DNA of 7,539 bases. Source: Anaerolineae bacterium (lineage in GTDB: Bacteria; Chloroflexota; Anaerolineae; Promineifilales; Promineifilaceae). Positions 1 to 6,348 of this stretch are shown piece by piece; the stretch's first letter is position 1, and each line of letters begins with the position of its first letter. The notes under the pieces are model-generated. The model was not told the DNA's origin. It ran no database searches and saw nothing but the letters and a program-made list of their open reading frames with translations. The translations under genes were made by a program, and so were the position numbers. The stretch is taken from NCBI GenBank assembly GCA_028277515.1, contig JANQGC010000279.1, positions 1 to 7,539 on the forward strand. The letters are read 5' to 3'.

Positions 1-65
1 TCATCATCACAGCCGGTCCCTTCGGACCAGGTGCCGGTGGAGAAAGTGGTCGGCGCTTCCGTCTG
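1..65. repeat. Left copy of a 65-bp direct repeat shared with the right edge
   Basis: Bases 1-65 match 7475-7539 at 64 of 65 positions; the only difference is C at 18 against G at 7492, a synonymous change. In both copies the minus strand encodes the end of the CBM60-like domain (TEAPTTFSTGTWSEGTGCDD) in the same frame. Both copies are cut by the window edges, so the true repeat is longer than can be seen. Confidence 0.95.
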
Positions 66-1895
66 ATAGGTCACTCCGTCAATCTCAATGCGGTCAACCC
101 GCACATTCTTGTCCTGGCCGCTTGCGGTCAGCCCGTCATTGGTAAAGCGCACCTTGACCTGGGTTGGTGTTACCGTGCTCCCATGTTGGTAGATGTAATG
201 GTTGAACTGTCTCGTGTTGTAGCCCGTGCCCATGTTGGTGTAGGTGGCCACCACCTGGTCGTCGATCAACAGTTCGGCTATTTCCTCATTGGTGCTGCCG
301 GTCATATAGAGGTCGATTACCGAGCCGCCCCCGGACGAACCGCCGCCACAGCCGTTATCCTTGATGGCCGCCAACTCAGCACCGCTCAAGGCCCGTTCAT
401 AGATACAGACATCATCCAGCAAGCCGTCAAAAGCCCTGTCCCCGGCGCCGGCCGGCTGGTTGCCCAAGGCGACGTTAACCCCGGCGCCGCTGTTGATGCT
501 GCCGCTCTTGGCCATATCGGCCACTTCCTGCCCGTTTTTATACAGGCGCATCCTGCTCCCATCATACGTCGCCGCCACATGCGTCCACTGGCCGCTGCTC
601 AGCGTCCCGGAGGTGCTGTACAATGTCGTGGTCTCCCCACCCGCCTTCAAGCGGAAACGCAGCTTGCTGCTGTTCAGGGTGCTGACCATCCAGTAATGCT
701 CAGCATCTGAGACCCCTGTGGCCTTGGAGATGAAGCGGGCATCGGTCACCTCGAAATCATTCGCTTTCATCCAGAAGGCGATGGTCAGGGCGTTGCCGCC
801 CAGGTCAAAAGCGCCTAAATCAACCCGGTCGTCCACGCCGTCAAAGCGCAAGGCGCCGTTTATCTGCCCGCCTGAGGGCTGCCAGGTCGGTCCGTTCAGC
901 GTGCCGTCCCGGCTGCCGGCGGAATCATGAGCTGTGCCCCCGCTGCTTTCATCCAACTTGTAATGGTGCACCAGGTTGCTGCTGTTGGGCGTGGGTGTCG
1001 GTCCGGGAGGTGTGTTGGTGGCTGTTGGTCCGGGGGGCGTATTGGTTGCCGTCGGCGTCGAGGTCGGACCGCCGCCACCTATCTCTTCCAGGACCACATC
1101 ATCAAAGTAGTAGATGGTGCCCACATTGGCCAGGTTCTTGAACCAGAAGCGCAGATTGCCGTCGCTGACCGTGCCGCTGAAGCCGCTGGTGGTGAAATCA
1201 AAGCTGAAGCTCTTCCAGGCCGTGGTTAAGGCGATGAGCTTGTTATTCAAGCCATAGTTAAGCCCGCTGGCAAACTGGTGGATATACACCTTGGCATCTT
1301 TGCCGTCGCTGGATTTGGCGACGAAACTGAGACGATAGGCGGTGTTCTCCTTCAGGGTGATGTTATTCTGGTAGAATTGGTTGTTGTCACTCGTATTGGC
1401 CGTGATCGTGATCTTGGCCGCCTTGCTCCCGCTGTAGCCGGGGGAAGCGGTGACATAGCTGCCGTTGGAGGTGGGGTTGAACCTCCAGGGGAGTTTCCCA
1501 TCTTCAAAGCCGGGGTTTTGCAACAGATTGCCGGCGGTGACGGCGGCCGGTTGGCGCTCCAGCCCATCCTTGGGCACGCGGCCGGGGGCCATGCCGCTGG
1601 TTTGCTGTGTGCCGGGCAGCAGCTCCTCCTCATAATCCGGCCAGGGGGTGTAAATCTTGCGCCCGTCCGGCAGCAGGGTGTACACCCGTTGGCCGTCGGC
1701 ATCATGGGTAAAATAGGTCTTTTGCGCATTCACCGTCACCGATGTCAGGCGGTTGGCCCGTCCCAGGTCTGACTATAGGTCACTCCGTCCAGCACCCTTG
1801 AGGTCATATTGACGTTGTTGTCGTAAGTGAAGGAAGCCATCTCCTGGCCGCCGGACTGAATGCTTACCGGGGCATGTTTGTGGGGGGAGGGATTA
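1..1895 (-). pseudogene. 5'-truncated Rhs/YD-repeat protein fragment with three carbohydrate-binding-like domains, running off the left edge
   Basis: Seen in the sequence: read from 1895 downward, the translation has the end of a YD repeat (HKHAPV, FTYDNNVNMTSRVLDG, YFTHDADGQRVY, PWPDYEEE; about 1895-1600). Next is a CBM4/9-like domain starting NLLQNPGFEDG and ending YYFDDVVLEE (about 1529-1080), then a Thr/Pro linker (about 1079-980). A LamG/concanavalin-like domain follows (977-348; GVDDRVDLG, WTHVAATYDG, LDDVCIYERALS), then a Gly/Ser linker and a CBM60-like domain (about 323-1; IDLYMTGSTNEEIAELLIDD, VRVDRIEIDG). The frame stays open from 1772 to the window edge. Upstream of that it is broken: the YD frame reaches TGA at 1745-1747, and one extra G near 1758 would restore the expected WDGANRLTSV. 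No start codon or N-terminus exists; homology stops near 1895 in AT-rich DNA. The family is a secreted or surface toxin-delivery filament; this copy is probably a remnant or a recombination substrate. Domain names are from motif recognition. Confidence 0.82.
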
Positions 1896-2357
1896 TATGG
1901 AAAGCTAATCAAATAGTCATTTCTCGACAGTCATTGGCCTGAAAACGGTAAAAAGCAACAGAAATAATCTTCTCGATTCTTTTGTGGCTATCATGGCTTA
2001 GGAAAATAAGACACACCAATAAATTTGGGCTAAGAAATTTTATGTTGCAGGGTGAATTAAAACGGATGAGAGAATTGTTAAGCTGCCTGTGCCCAGAGCG
2101 GGAGCGACGGAGGTCGAAACCGTTCTGGGCACAAAAGTATTATATGGCCATCTGGAAAAGAATCATTTCATTGATTAATACAATTATTTACAGGACACGG
2201 CTTTGTAAATGATTTATCTAATTATTTAAGGACATTAGCATTGGTTAACGATTTACGCTTCTGGTATTTCTAAAAAGAAAGGGCCAAAGAATAGAATCAC
2301 CTTCACAAGAATTGTAAGCCTAGCGCGAATAAATATAGTATTTTTAAATTAATGGTA
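1896..2357. other. AT-rich spacer between the third immunity gene and the truncated rhs fragment
   Basis: I see no credible gene in these 462 bases. Stop codons are dense on the minus strand, and the one plus-strand open frame (1982-2212, 76 codons) has no ribosome-binding site and no recognisable protein features. The region holds a strong imperfect palindrome (2088-2133). Beside it is an inverted copy of the CTTAACAAT motif (2076-2084) that also occurs ahead of both orphan toxin modules. The left boundary near 1895 is where GC-rich rhs sequence begins abruptly, so this may be debris from the insertion or deletion that removed the front of that gene. Confidence 0.6.
2088..2133. repeat. 46-bp imperfect palindrome (strong hairpin)
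   Basis: The outer arms TGTGCCCAGA (2088-2097) and TCTGGGCACA (2124-2133) are perfectly complementary. The stem continues as GCGG/CCGT (2098-2101 with 2120-2123, one G-T pair). After a 3x3 internal loop it resumes as CGA/TCG (2105-2107 with 2114-2116) around a 6-base loop. Neither strand has a T-run after the stem, so it does not look like a simple intrinsic terminator. It is GC-rich inside AT-rich surroundings, as interspersed palindromic elements often are. Its role is unknown. Confidence 0.75.
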
Positions 2358-3188
2358 TTACATGCCGATTATATTTAATGGCTTAAACTTTACACCTTTC
2401 CACTTTTTTTCGAGAATTAACCTTGTAAATTTATTTGAAACTAGAATCTCTTGGTAAGCAGAACGAACATCTCCAAACCATTCATTGGAGAGAACAATAT
2501 CAAATTTTGATGATGGTATTTCATTGAATTTCATATAACCTCTTTTATGTGGCATGAACTTAGTCCTACCACAATTTTGACATACATTTCGTCCAAGCGA
2601 TTGATCGTCGACCATTTTTGATTTGGAAATATTGATCACATAAAGTTGTTGTATCACATCTGACACTTCTTTTGTCTTGTGTATAAAAACATCCCATGGC
2701 ACAATTCCTTCAACATTTTCTTCTTGGAGTACTGGGTAAACTTCTTTTTTAGAAAAAAGTTCATAGGTCCAAAAAAGAGTGGAAAAAGTATTTACCCCTA
2801 CTTTTGGTTCTCTATCAATTTGATAAGGAAAAATCTGTCTTCCATCAACCCCACAATCATTACACACTCTTTCATATGTTGATTTCATCCAACTATTTTC
2901 TGGTTGTGGGTATCCTTTTTCATATACAATTTTAAGGCGATTCCAAGAAGCTGAAACAACTTCTTTTCTGTTGAAAATCGATTCATAAACGTTTGACCAG
3001 GAGCGCTCTTTGATTATTTGATGCACGAATGGCCAACGACTATCGGATTCAAAAATGTCGAAATAAACTAGACCAATCTCGTGAGCAGGTAATGGTGTGA
3101 TTTTATATTGTATTTTAAGCTCTCCAAGCAACTTAACAGAATCAGGTTGCATATCTGCATTAAAACCAACTCTGTGAGATATTTCCAT
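2358..3188 (-). CDS. Double-CXXCG motif protein, putative immunity protein for the HNH-type toxin
   Basis: This 276-aa protein has two Cys pairs in the CXXCG form, CNDCG at residues 109-113 (2850-2864) and CQNCG at 203-207 (2568-2582), about 90 residues apart, probably one zinc site. That spacing and length match the family first noted in Myxococcus (Gmx_para_CXXCG / TIGR02264), members of which lie beside polymorphic and lipoprotein toxins; the match is from memory. No signal peptide or membrane segment is visible, so it should be cytosolic, as needed to neutralise a nuclease. The ATG lies 11 bases after the toxin stop, with AAGGGA ahead of it, partly overlapping that stop codon. It is AT-rich and unlike the rhs core in composition. 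The immunity role is inferred from position; binding to the toxin cannot be read from sequence. Confidence 0.78.
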   Translation of the reverse strand: MEISHRVGFNADMQPDSVKLLGELKIQYKITPLPAHEIGLVYFDIFESDSRWPFVHQIIKERSWSNVYESIFNRKEVVSASWNRLKIVYEKGYPQPENSWMKSTYERVCNDCGVDGRQIFPYQIDREPKVGVNTFSTLFWTYELFSKKEVYPVLQEENVEGIVPWDVFIHKTKEVSDVIQQLYVINISKSKMVDDQSLGRNVCQNCGRTKFMPHKRGYMKFNEIPSSKFDIVLSNEWFGDVRSAYQEILVSNKFTRLILEKKWKGVKFKPLNIIGM

Positions 3189-3199
3189 ATGAATGTCCC

Positions 3200-4234
3200 T
3201 TATTGTCCAAATATCGTTTGTCGAGCAGCTTCAAGAAGTTGTGGATACTTCGCATAAATATTTTGTGCAGCAACCCAAACATCATTTTGGGTAGCAGTTC
3301 TGGTCGTTAATGAGCCTATGGAATTATTATATCCAATTAATGATCGCCATGCATTCGTGAAAGCTTGATGCTCTTCAGGGGTCAATGCAACGCTTAAGAA
3401 TTCATTGACTTTTTCCGTATTTACAACATTGATAAAACGCTTCTCAATAATATGGTGCCGTTGAAGACCTTGACCCTTTGTTAATTTTCCAAGCTCCTTA
3501 AATGTCTTTATGCCGAACTTAGCTGCCTCTGAAAAACTATCGAGCCCAAGTTTAACCTCATTCCCACAATCACCATCTGTACAAACCGCTTCAGTTGCTA
3601 TAGTTGTCGATGGTAAGAAAACAACTAATTCAGGTATAATTCCATATGCCATTGCAGGACCATACAAGGCAGCGATGGGAGTCCACCAGGGGGAATTGTT
3701 ATTTTCATCATTCCAATCCGGATAACAGCTTCCTGAACAACGAACAGGAGTAGAGTAATTATCGGGATACACGATATTGGGATCGTCAGGATTTTCTTCA
3801 AAAGCGTAATGCCCTGTTGGATCTGAGTAACGAATAGGATTGTTCATCGTGTACGCATATCTATTTAGACTTTGCGGATCTTTGGGATCGGGCACAATCG
3901 TATCGGGGCTGAGGAAGCGGCCGACCTCGGGCATAAACCAGCGTGCATTAAAATCAATTAACGCAAGCTCATTCTGATGCTTCTGGCCGGTGAAGCCCCG
4001 GTCGCTGATGGAAGGATTAGACGCCGTCGGTGCCGGCCCGCGGTAGCCCCCGAACGGTTCGTAACGGGTAATGCCTCCCACCAGGCCGCCATTACTGTTG
4101 GTAACGGCCACCACACTGCCCAGGTGATCGGTGAAGCAGTAATACAGATCATCCGCCAACACCGCGTCGTTCCCGTCCAGTTCGACCACCCGCACCCCGA
4201 CCTGCCGGCCGGCGATGCTGAGACAATTGGACAA
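3200..4234 (-). CDS. Orphan Rhs core fragment with HNH/His-Me-type nuclease toxin tip (third module)
   Basis: The frame encodes about 345 residues. The first 140 are Rhs core: SIAGRQVGVRV, TDHLGSV, GGITRYEPFGGYRG, RGFTGQ, ARWFMPEVGRFLSPD, and NNPIRYSDPTGHY ending at 3806. There follows a linker with a Trp/Pro-rich hydrophobic stretch (WWTPIAALYGPAMAYG) and the C-terminal toxin, marked by RHHIIEKRF (His codons 3452-3457) and LTPEEHQAFTNAWRSL. A paired His followed by Ile-Ile-Glu is typical of the HNH/endonuclease VII-like toxin superfamily (LHH/AHH-type), so the likely target is nucleic acid. The only plausible start is TTG at 4232-4234, without a good ribosome-binding site and after an in-frame TAA near 4264. 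With no signal peptide or YD repeats, this looks like a silent tip waiting for recombination rather than an active gene. The toxin reading frame itself is intact. Confidence 0.85.
   Translation of the reverse strand: MSNCLSIAGRQVGVRVVELDGNDAVLADDLYYCFTDHLGSVVAVTNSNGGLVGGITRYEPFGGYRGPAPTASNPSISDRGFTGQKHQNELALIDFNARWFMPEVGRFLSPDTIVPDPKDPQSLNRYAYTMNNPIRYSDPTGHYAFEENPDDPNIVYPDNYSTPVRCSGSCYPDWNDENNNSPWWTPIAALYGPAMAYGIIPELVVFLPSTTIATEAVCTDGDCGNEVKLGLDSFSEAAKFGIKTFKELGKLTKGQGLQRHHIIEKRFINVVNTEKVNEFLSVALTPEEHQAFTNAWRSLIGYNNSIGSLTTRTATQNDVWVAAQNIYAKYPQLLEAARQTIFGQ
3806..4219 (-). repeat. Rhs core homology block, copy in module 3
   Basis: This block corresponds to 6973-7398 in the carrier gene and in part to 5679-5797 in module 2. 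Bases 3900-3943 are identical to 7067-7110 (44 bp), and 3873-3924 are identical to 5746-5797 (52 bp). Outside the block the modules are unrelated. It starts inside the SIAGRQ motif and ends at the DPTGHY toxin junction, so it supplies homology for exchanging tips. Confidence 0.88.
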
Positions 4235-4291
4235 ATTGCTGGATTTACCAAATTTCGGATTTTATATACCGTCGCTTATTGATACAGACCT

Positions 4292-4345
4292 GGTGAGTGC
4301 TTTTGAATCGCAAAAACCGCTTAACAATTTCAGAATCGAGTCTCC
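4292..4345. repeat. Junction element ahead of module 3 (degenerate palindrome copy)
   Basis: On the plus strand it shares AGTGCTTTT, an 8-base spacer, AAAACC, CTTAACAAT and a tail of the form TCA-AATC-GAG--TCCC with 5921-5971. The left arm has decayed, so only a partial hairpin remains. It sits at the same relative place, between the previous immunity gene and the orphan core fragment. Confidence 0.6.
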
Positions 4346-4365
4346 CTAATTTAATCGAAATGTTG

Positions 4366-4410
4366 TTAGTTTCTGATTAAGAGAAGCCAATTCCACTTAG
4401 AGTTTCTCAT
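4366..4410 (-). other. 14-codon open frame with a good ribosome-binding site
   Basis: ATG at 4408-4410 is preceded by AGGAG (4416-4420) at a 5-base spacing and encodes MRNSKWNWLLLIRN before TAA. The charged start followed by hydrophobic residues resembles the beginning of a signal or membrane segment. It may be the stub of a gene cut by recombination, or chance. Confidence 0.25.
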
Positions 4411-4487
4411 AATAACTCCTCATAAGTTCAAAATATTTGATGATCTAATTTTTTGCTGGATATTACCTAAATCCTTACCCGCTATCT

Positions 4488-5003
4488 TTATTTAGGAGTT
4501 GGTTCCTCATACCAACTAATTCCAAGAAAAAATGGTAGTTCTTTATCAGAATGGTCTAATTCAACTTGGAAGAGCACTGACCCAAGTCTCCAGTAAGACA
4601 ATCGCCATGCATTTTCAGATTCAGGAAAGTCCGGCTCGTATTGATGTCCAGAATAGTTTGGTTGACCGAGTACTTTAGTATAATGTCGCTTTAGATCCTT
4701 GAATAATTGGAGGAATTCAGCCTCTACATAGTTTGCTCGCTCATAATTTGTATCCTCCCAAAACCCTTCACTGATTTTCAAGTCAATATGTATTCTTTCC
4801 AACGACTGATTTTCAAAGAAAAGTGTTAATATCAACGGTTGCTCATGTACTTGAAACTTTATTTTGCCACGTACAAATGAGTTTGTCTCACGATCAATTT
4901 CCGTAAACTCAATCTTTTGAAGGCATTGGATTCTTGCCATTCCCAATTCAAGATCGAGTGAATTTGGAAAGTACGGATTCGGTAAATGATCTTGATTAAA
5001 CAT
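4488..5003 (-). CDS. Putative immunity protein of module 2, family not recognised
   Basis: This 171-aa, acidic, aromatic-rich protein has no membrane segment, signal peptide or cysteine motif that I recognise (one Cys only, near residue 27). Its middle reads as alternating beta strands (KIKFQVHEQPLILTLFFEN), then a helix (AEFLQLFKDLKRHYTKVLG), then more strands (YWRLGSVLFQVELDH). That alpha/beta pattern is common among small immunity proteins. I do not know its family. It starts 5 bases after the stop of the upstream nuclease toxin. GGAGG (5016-5020) lies 12 bases ahead of the ATG, inside the last codons of the toxin, a rather long spacing that suggests translational coupling. The immunity role rests on this toxin-then-partner arrangement, repeated three times in the window. 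Confidence 0.72.
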   Translation of the reverse strand: MFNQDHLPNPYFPNSLDLELGMARIQCLQKIEFTEIDRETNSFVRGKIKFQVHEQPLILTLFFENQSLERIHIDLKISEGFWEDTNYERANYVEAEFLQLFKDLKRHYTKVLGQPNYSGHQYEPDFPESENAWRLSYWRLGSVLFQVELDHSDKELPFFLGISWYEEPTPK

Positions 5004-5008
5004 GATGA

Positions 5009-5551
5009 TTAAATGCCTCCCGGCGGTGTATAATACACTCTTAAGAAACCAGAATCATATAGCTTTGGAAAATTCTGTTTAAATATATTGGTATAGTAGG
5101 ACTGAGCATCAGAGTTGGAAACCATCCATCTAATACCTTTTAAATTGCCCTCTTGAGCGAATTGAATCTGACGTGAAATTTGATCAATTGTCCTGCTTTC
5201 AGGCTGGAAAGTATTATAAGGTGACCTAAGCCAAGCTGAATTATTTCTTCCAGTCCATTTTGCATCAACCACATAACCACTTTGCACACTATCTAACCGT
5301 ACTTCTCTACCGTTTGACAATCGGTAAACTTCCTCATAATCTTTACCGGTTACAAATCTCTGAAATTTTCCCCAATTTGAGTTCCGATCAGTCTCTGAAA
5401 GATACTGACGTCGTATGTACGTCGGAGATTCATCATCATTTGGATCAAAATCTCCGGGATCCCCCGAAACATGGCCAGCAATTTCTTTTTTCAGATCCTG
5501 TGGAAGATTGTTGTTTTGTTCTGCATGTTTTTCTTCTGCTGAAATCGGCAC
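5009..5551 (-). CDS. PD-(D/E)xK-like nuclease toxin tip of orphan Rhs module 2
   Basis: The frame encodes 180 residues from a GTG at 5549-5551; this is probably not a true start but the point where the toxin frame reopens after breaks in the core. It carries the pre-toxin motif IAGHVSGDPGDFDP (5482-5441), also present in the carrier's colicin D-like tip. The catalytic-looking part is RLDSVQSGYVVDAKW: Asp of LD, then DAK (5258-5266), followed by a helix with DQISRQIQFA. Together these resemble the D...(D/E)xK plus downstream Gln of restriction-endonuclease-fold toxins (Tox-REase groups). DNA is the expected target, by inference. The end is YYTPPGGI, with the partner gene 5 bases later. No secretion signal is present, so it could act only after recombination onto a full rhs gene. 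The exact Tox-REase subfamily is not assigned. Confidence 0.72.
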   Translation of the reverse strand: MPISAEEKHAEQNNNLPQDLKKEIAGHVSGDPGDFDPNDDESPTYIRRQYLSETDRNSNWGKFQRFVTGKDYEEVYRLSNGREVRLDSVQSGYVVDAKWTGRNNSAWLRSPYNTFQPESRTIDQISRQIQFAQEGNLKGIRWMVSNSDAQSYYTNIFKQNFPKLYDSGFLRVYYTPPGGI

Positions 5552-5579
5552 AAATCGATAATATTATCCTGAAAGTTAG

Positions 5580-5945
5580 CTATAGTTTGAGCTGCCACAT
5601 AGCGTGAGCTGAGCGCAACAAACATGGCAATACATTGAGAAAATCGCAACCACCGCCTACAACACCGCCCTGATCAACATAATGCCCAGTTGAATCTGTG
5701 TACTTGATTGGGTTGTTTAAGGAATAAGTATAGCGGTTGAAGCTCTGCGGATCTTTGGGATCGGGCACAATCGTATCGGGGCTGAGGAAGCGGCCGAAAC
5801 CTGACGCCGTCAAGGCCAGTTGAAACCGCTTAGTTGTTAAGGTACCGATACAATCCAATGATTGCTGAATTTGCCAAATATTGGAGATATTGTGTCGCCA
5901 CTCAATCAATCTATCCGTTAAGTGCTTTTCACTTGCCAAAACCAC
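5580..5945 (-). pseudogene. Short Rhs core remnant heading module 2, separated from its toxin by frameshifts
   Basis: Only about 40 residues are Rhs core: GRFLSPDTIVPDPKDPQ, then SFNRYTYSLNNPIKYTDSTGHY (5797-5679). The preceding 50 codons (from a GTG at 5945) have no Rhs features and overlap the palindromic junction element, so they are probably not protein-coding. After GHY the frame runs through GGGCDFLNV to TAG at 5580. One extra T in the run at 5640-5643 would instead read CDFSQCIAMFVALSSRYV, a hydrophobic segment of the kind found after the core. A second one-base addition near 5552 would join this to the toxin frame. Two indels, or erosion of an untranslated spacer, therefore separate core from toxin. 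Diverged DPTGHY (DSTGHY) also suggests relaxed selection. Sequencing error in short runs is the alternative. Confidence 0.7.
5679..5797 (-). repeat. Rhs core homology block, short copy in module 2
   Basis: Contains the 52 bp (5746-5797) that are identical to 3873-3924 in module 3. Homology ends sharply at 5797, inside the codons for VGRFLSPD. The remaining part to DSTGHY is diverged but alignable with 3806-3872 and 6973-7040. Confidence 0.88.
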
Positions 5946-5952
5946 TTAACAA
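5834..5952. repeat. Palindromic junction element ahead of module 2
   Basis: The hairpin arms are GTTAAGTG-C-TTTT (5917-5929) and AAAA-C-CACTTAAC (5938-5950), complementary except for one C-C mismatch, around an 8-base loop. A further copy of TTGTTAAG at 5834-5841 is the inverse of CTTAACAA at 5945-5952 and could mark the ends of a 119-bp unit. A related, decayed copy lies at 4292-4345. The function could be a small mobile repeat, a recombination site, or RNA structure; the sequence does not decide. Confidence 0.6.
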
Positions 5953-6036
5953 TCTCAAATCCGAGGTTCCCAACTAGAATAGTTTATTGGACCTTCTGTT
6001 CATAAAGGAGGATCTTGAAAATTTGCTAGAACTATA

Positions 6037-6348
6037 TTAATTGCTCTCTCCTGATCTGTTTTCCGTGTTGTAAATATATTGGTCTAATTCCTCAAGGGCT
6101 TTTTTCGCCCTTGCTCTTAAAGTTTTCTCACTGATCTCAAACTCTGTTTCGGTTTCCGGGGTAGCCTCATGCCAATATGCATCTACTTCAAAGAATAGCT
6201 CATTCAGTATTCTAAATAGTTGTTCATCTTCGATAACAGGTCTTTTCTGGTCAAGAAACATGTCAATATATGATCGCTCGAAGTCACTAGCTGAGATTAA
6301 ATTGATCAGAAAATCTTGAATAAGTTTTTTGAATTGGTAAGCAATCAT
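6037..6348 (-). CDS. Colicin-D-type immunity protein, partner of the tRNase tip
   Basis: This 103-aa acidic protein contains LIQDFLINLISASDFERSYIDMF near the start, NELFFEVDAYW in the middle, and a C-terminal helix LRARAKKALEELDQYI. The pattern of a helix, ISA-x-(D/E)FE, an Asp-Ala-Tyr segment and an LR-rich helix matches the bacterial colicin-like immunity family (ImmD-like, Pfam Colicin_immun) as I remember it. It should bind and block the tRNase active site in the cytosol. The ATG directly abuts the toxin stop (TAAATG). GGAGG (6356-6360), formed by the toxin's final Gly-Gly codons, lies 7 bases ahead, so expression is probably coupled to the toxin. Identity of the partner and the family both point the same way. 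Confidence 0.8.
   Translation of the reverse strand: MIAYQFKKLIQDFLINLISASDFERSYIDMFLDQKRPVIEDEQLFRILNELFFEVDAYWHEATPETETEFEISEKTLRARAKKALEELDQYIYNTENRSGESN

Larger units (their letters stand above)
4235..4487. other. Spacer between module 2 and module 3
   Basis: These 253 bases hold no clear gene. They contain a degenerate copy (about 4292-4345) of the junction palindrome found ahead of module 2. On the minus strand there is also a 14-codon frame (4410-4366) with a good Shine-Dalgarno. A TATATAAAAT-like string on the minus strand (4257-4270) is not accompanied by a convincing -35 box. Confidence 0.5.

Noticed and set aside
1352..1729. Minus-strand 125-codon frame
   Set aside because: It is a shadow of the YD/CBM coding frame in another phase and ends without any recognisable protein pattern.
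183..1772. Long plus-strand open frames (183-710, 927-1229, 1278-1772)
   Set aside because: They lie opposite the continuous minus-strand lectin-domain frame, in GC-rich DNA where antisense frames stay open. Their translations are Gly/Ala/Arg-rich with no domain features.
2088..2133. Hairpin as a rho-independent terminator
   Set aside because: No T-run follows the stem on either strand.
1982..2212. Plus-strand 76-codon frame over the hairpin
   Set aside because: There is no ribosome-binding site, it runs through a palindrome, and no family resemblance is visible.
4257..4270. TATATAAAAT as a -10 box for module 3
   Set aside because: No convincing -35 box lies at a suitable distance, and the downstream frame lacks a good start and ribosome-binding site.
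3977..4282. Plus-strand frames over the Rhs core (3977-4282 and 6976-7290)
   Set aside because: They resemble each other only because the core DNA is repeated; both are antisense shadows of the core.
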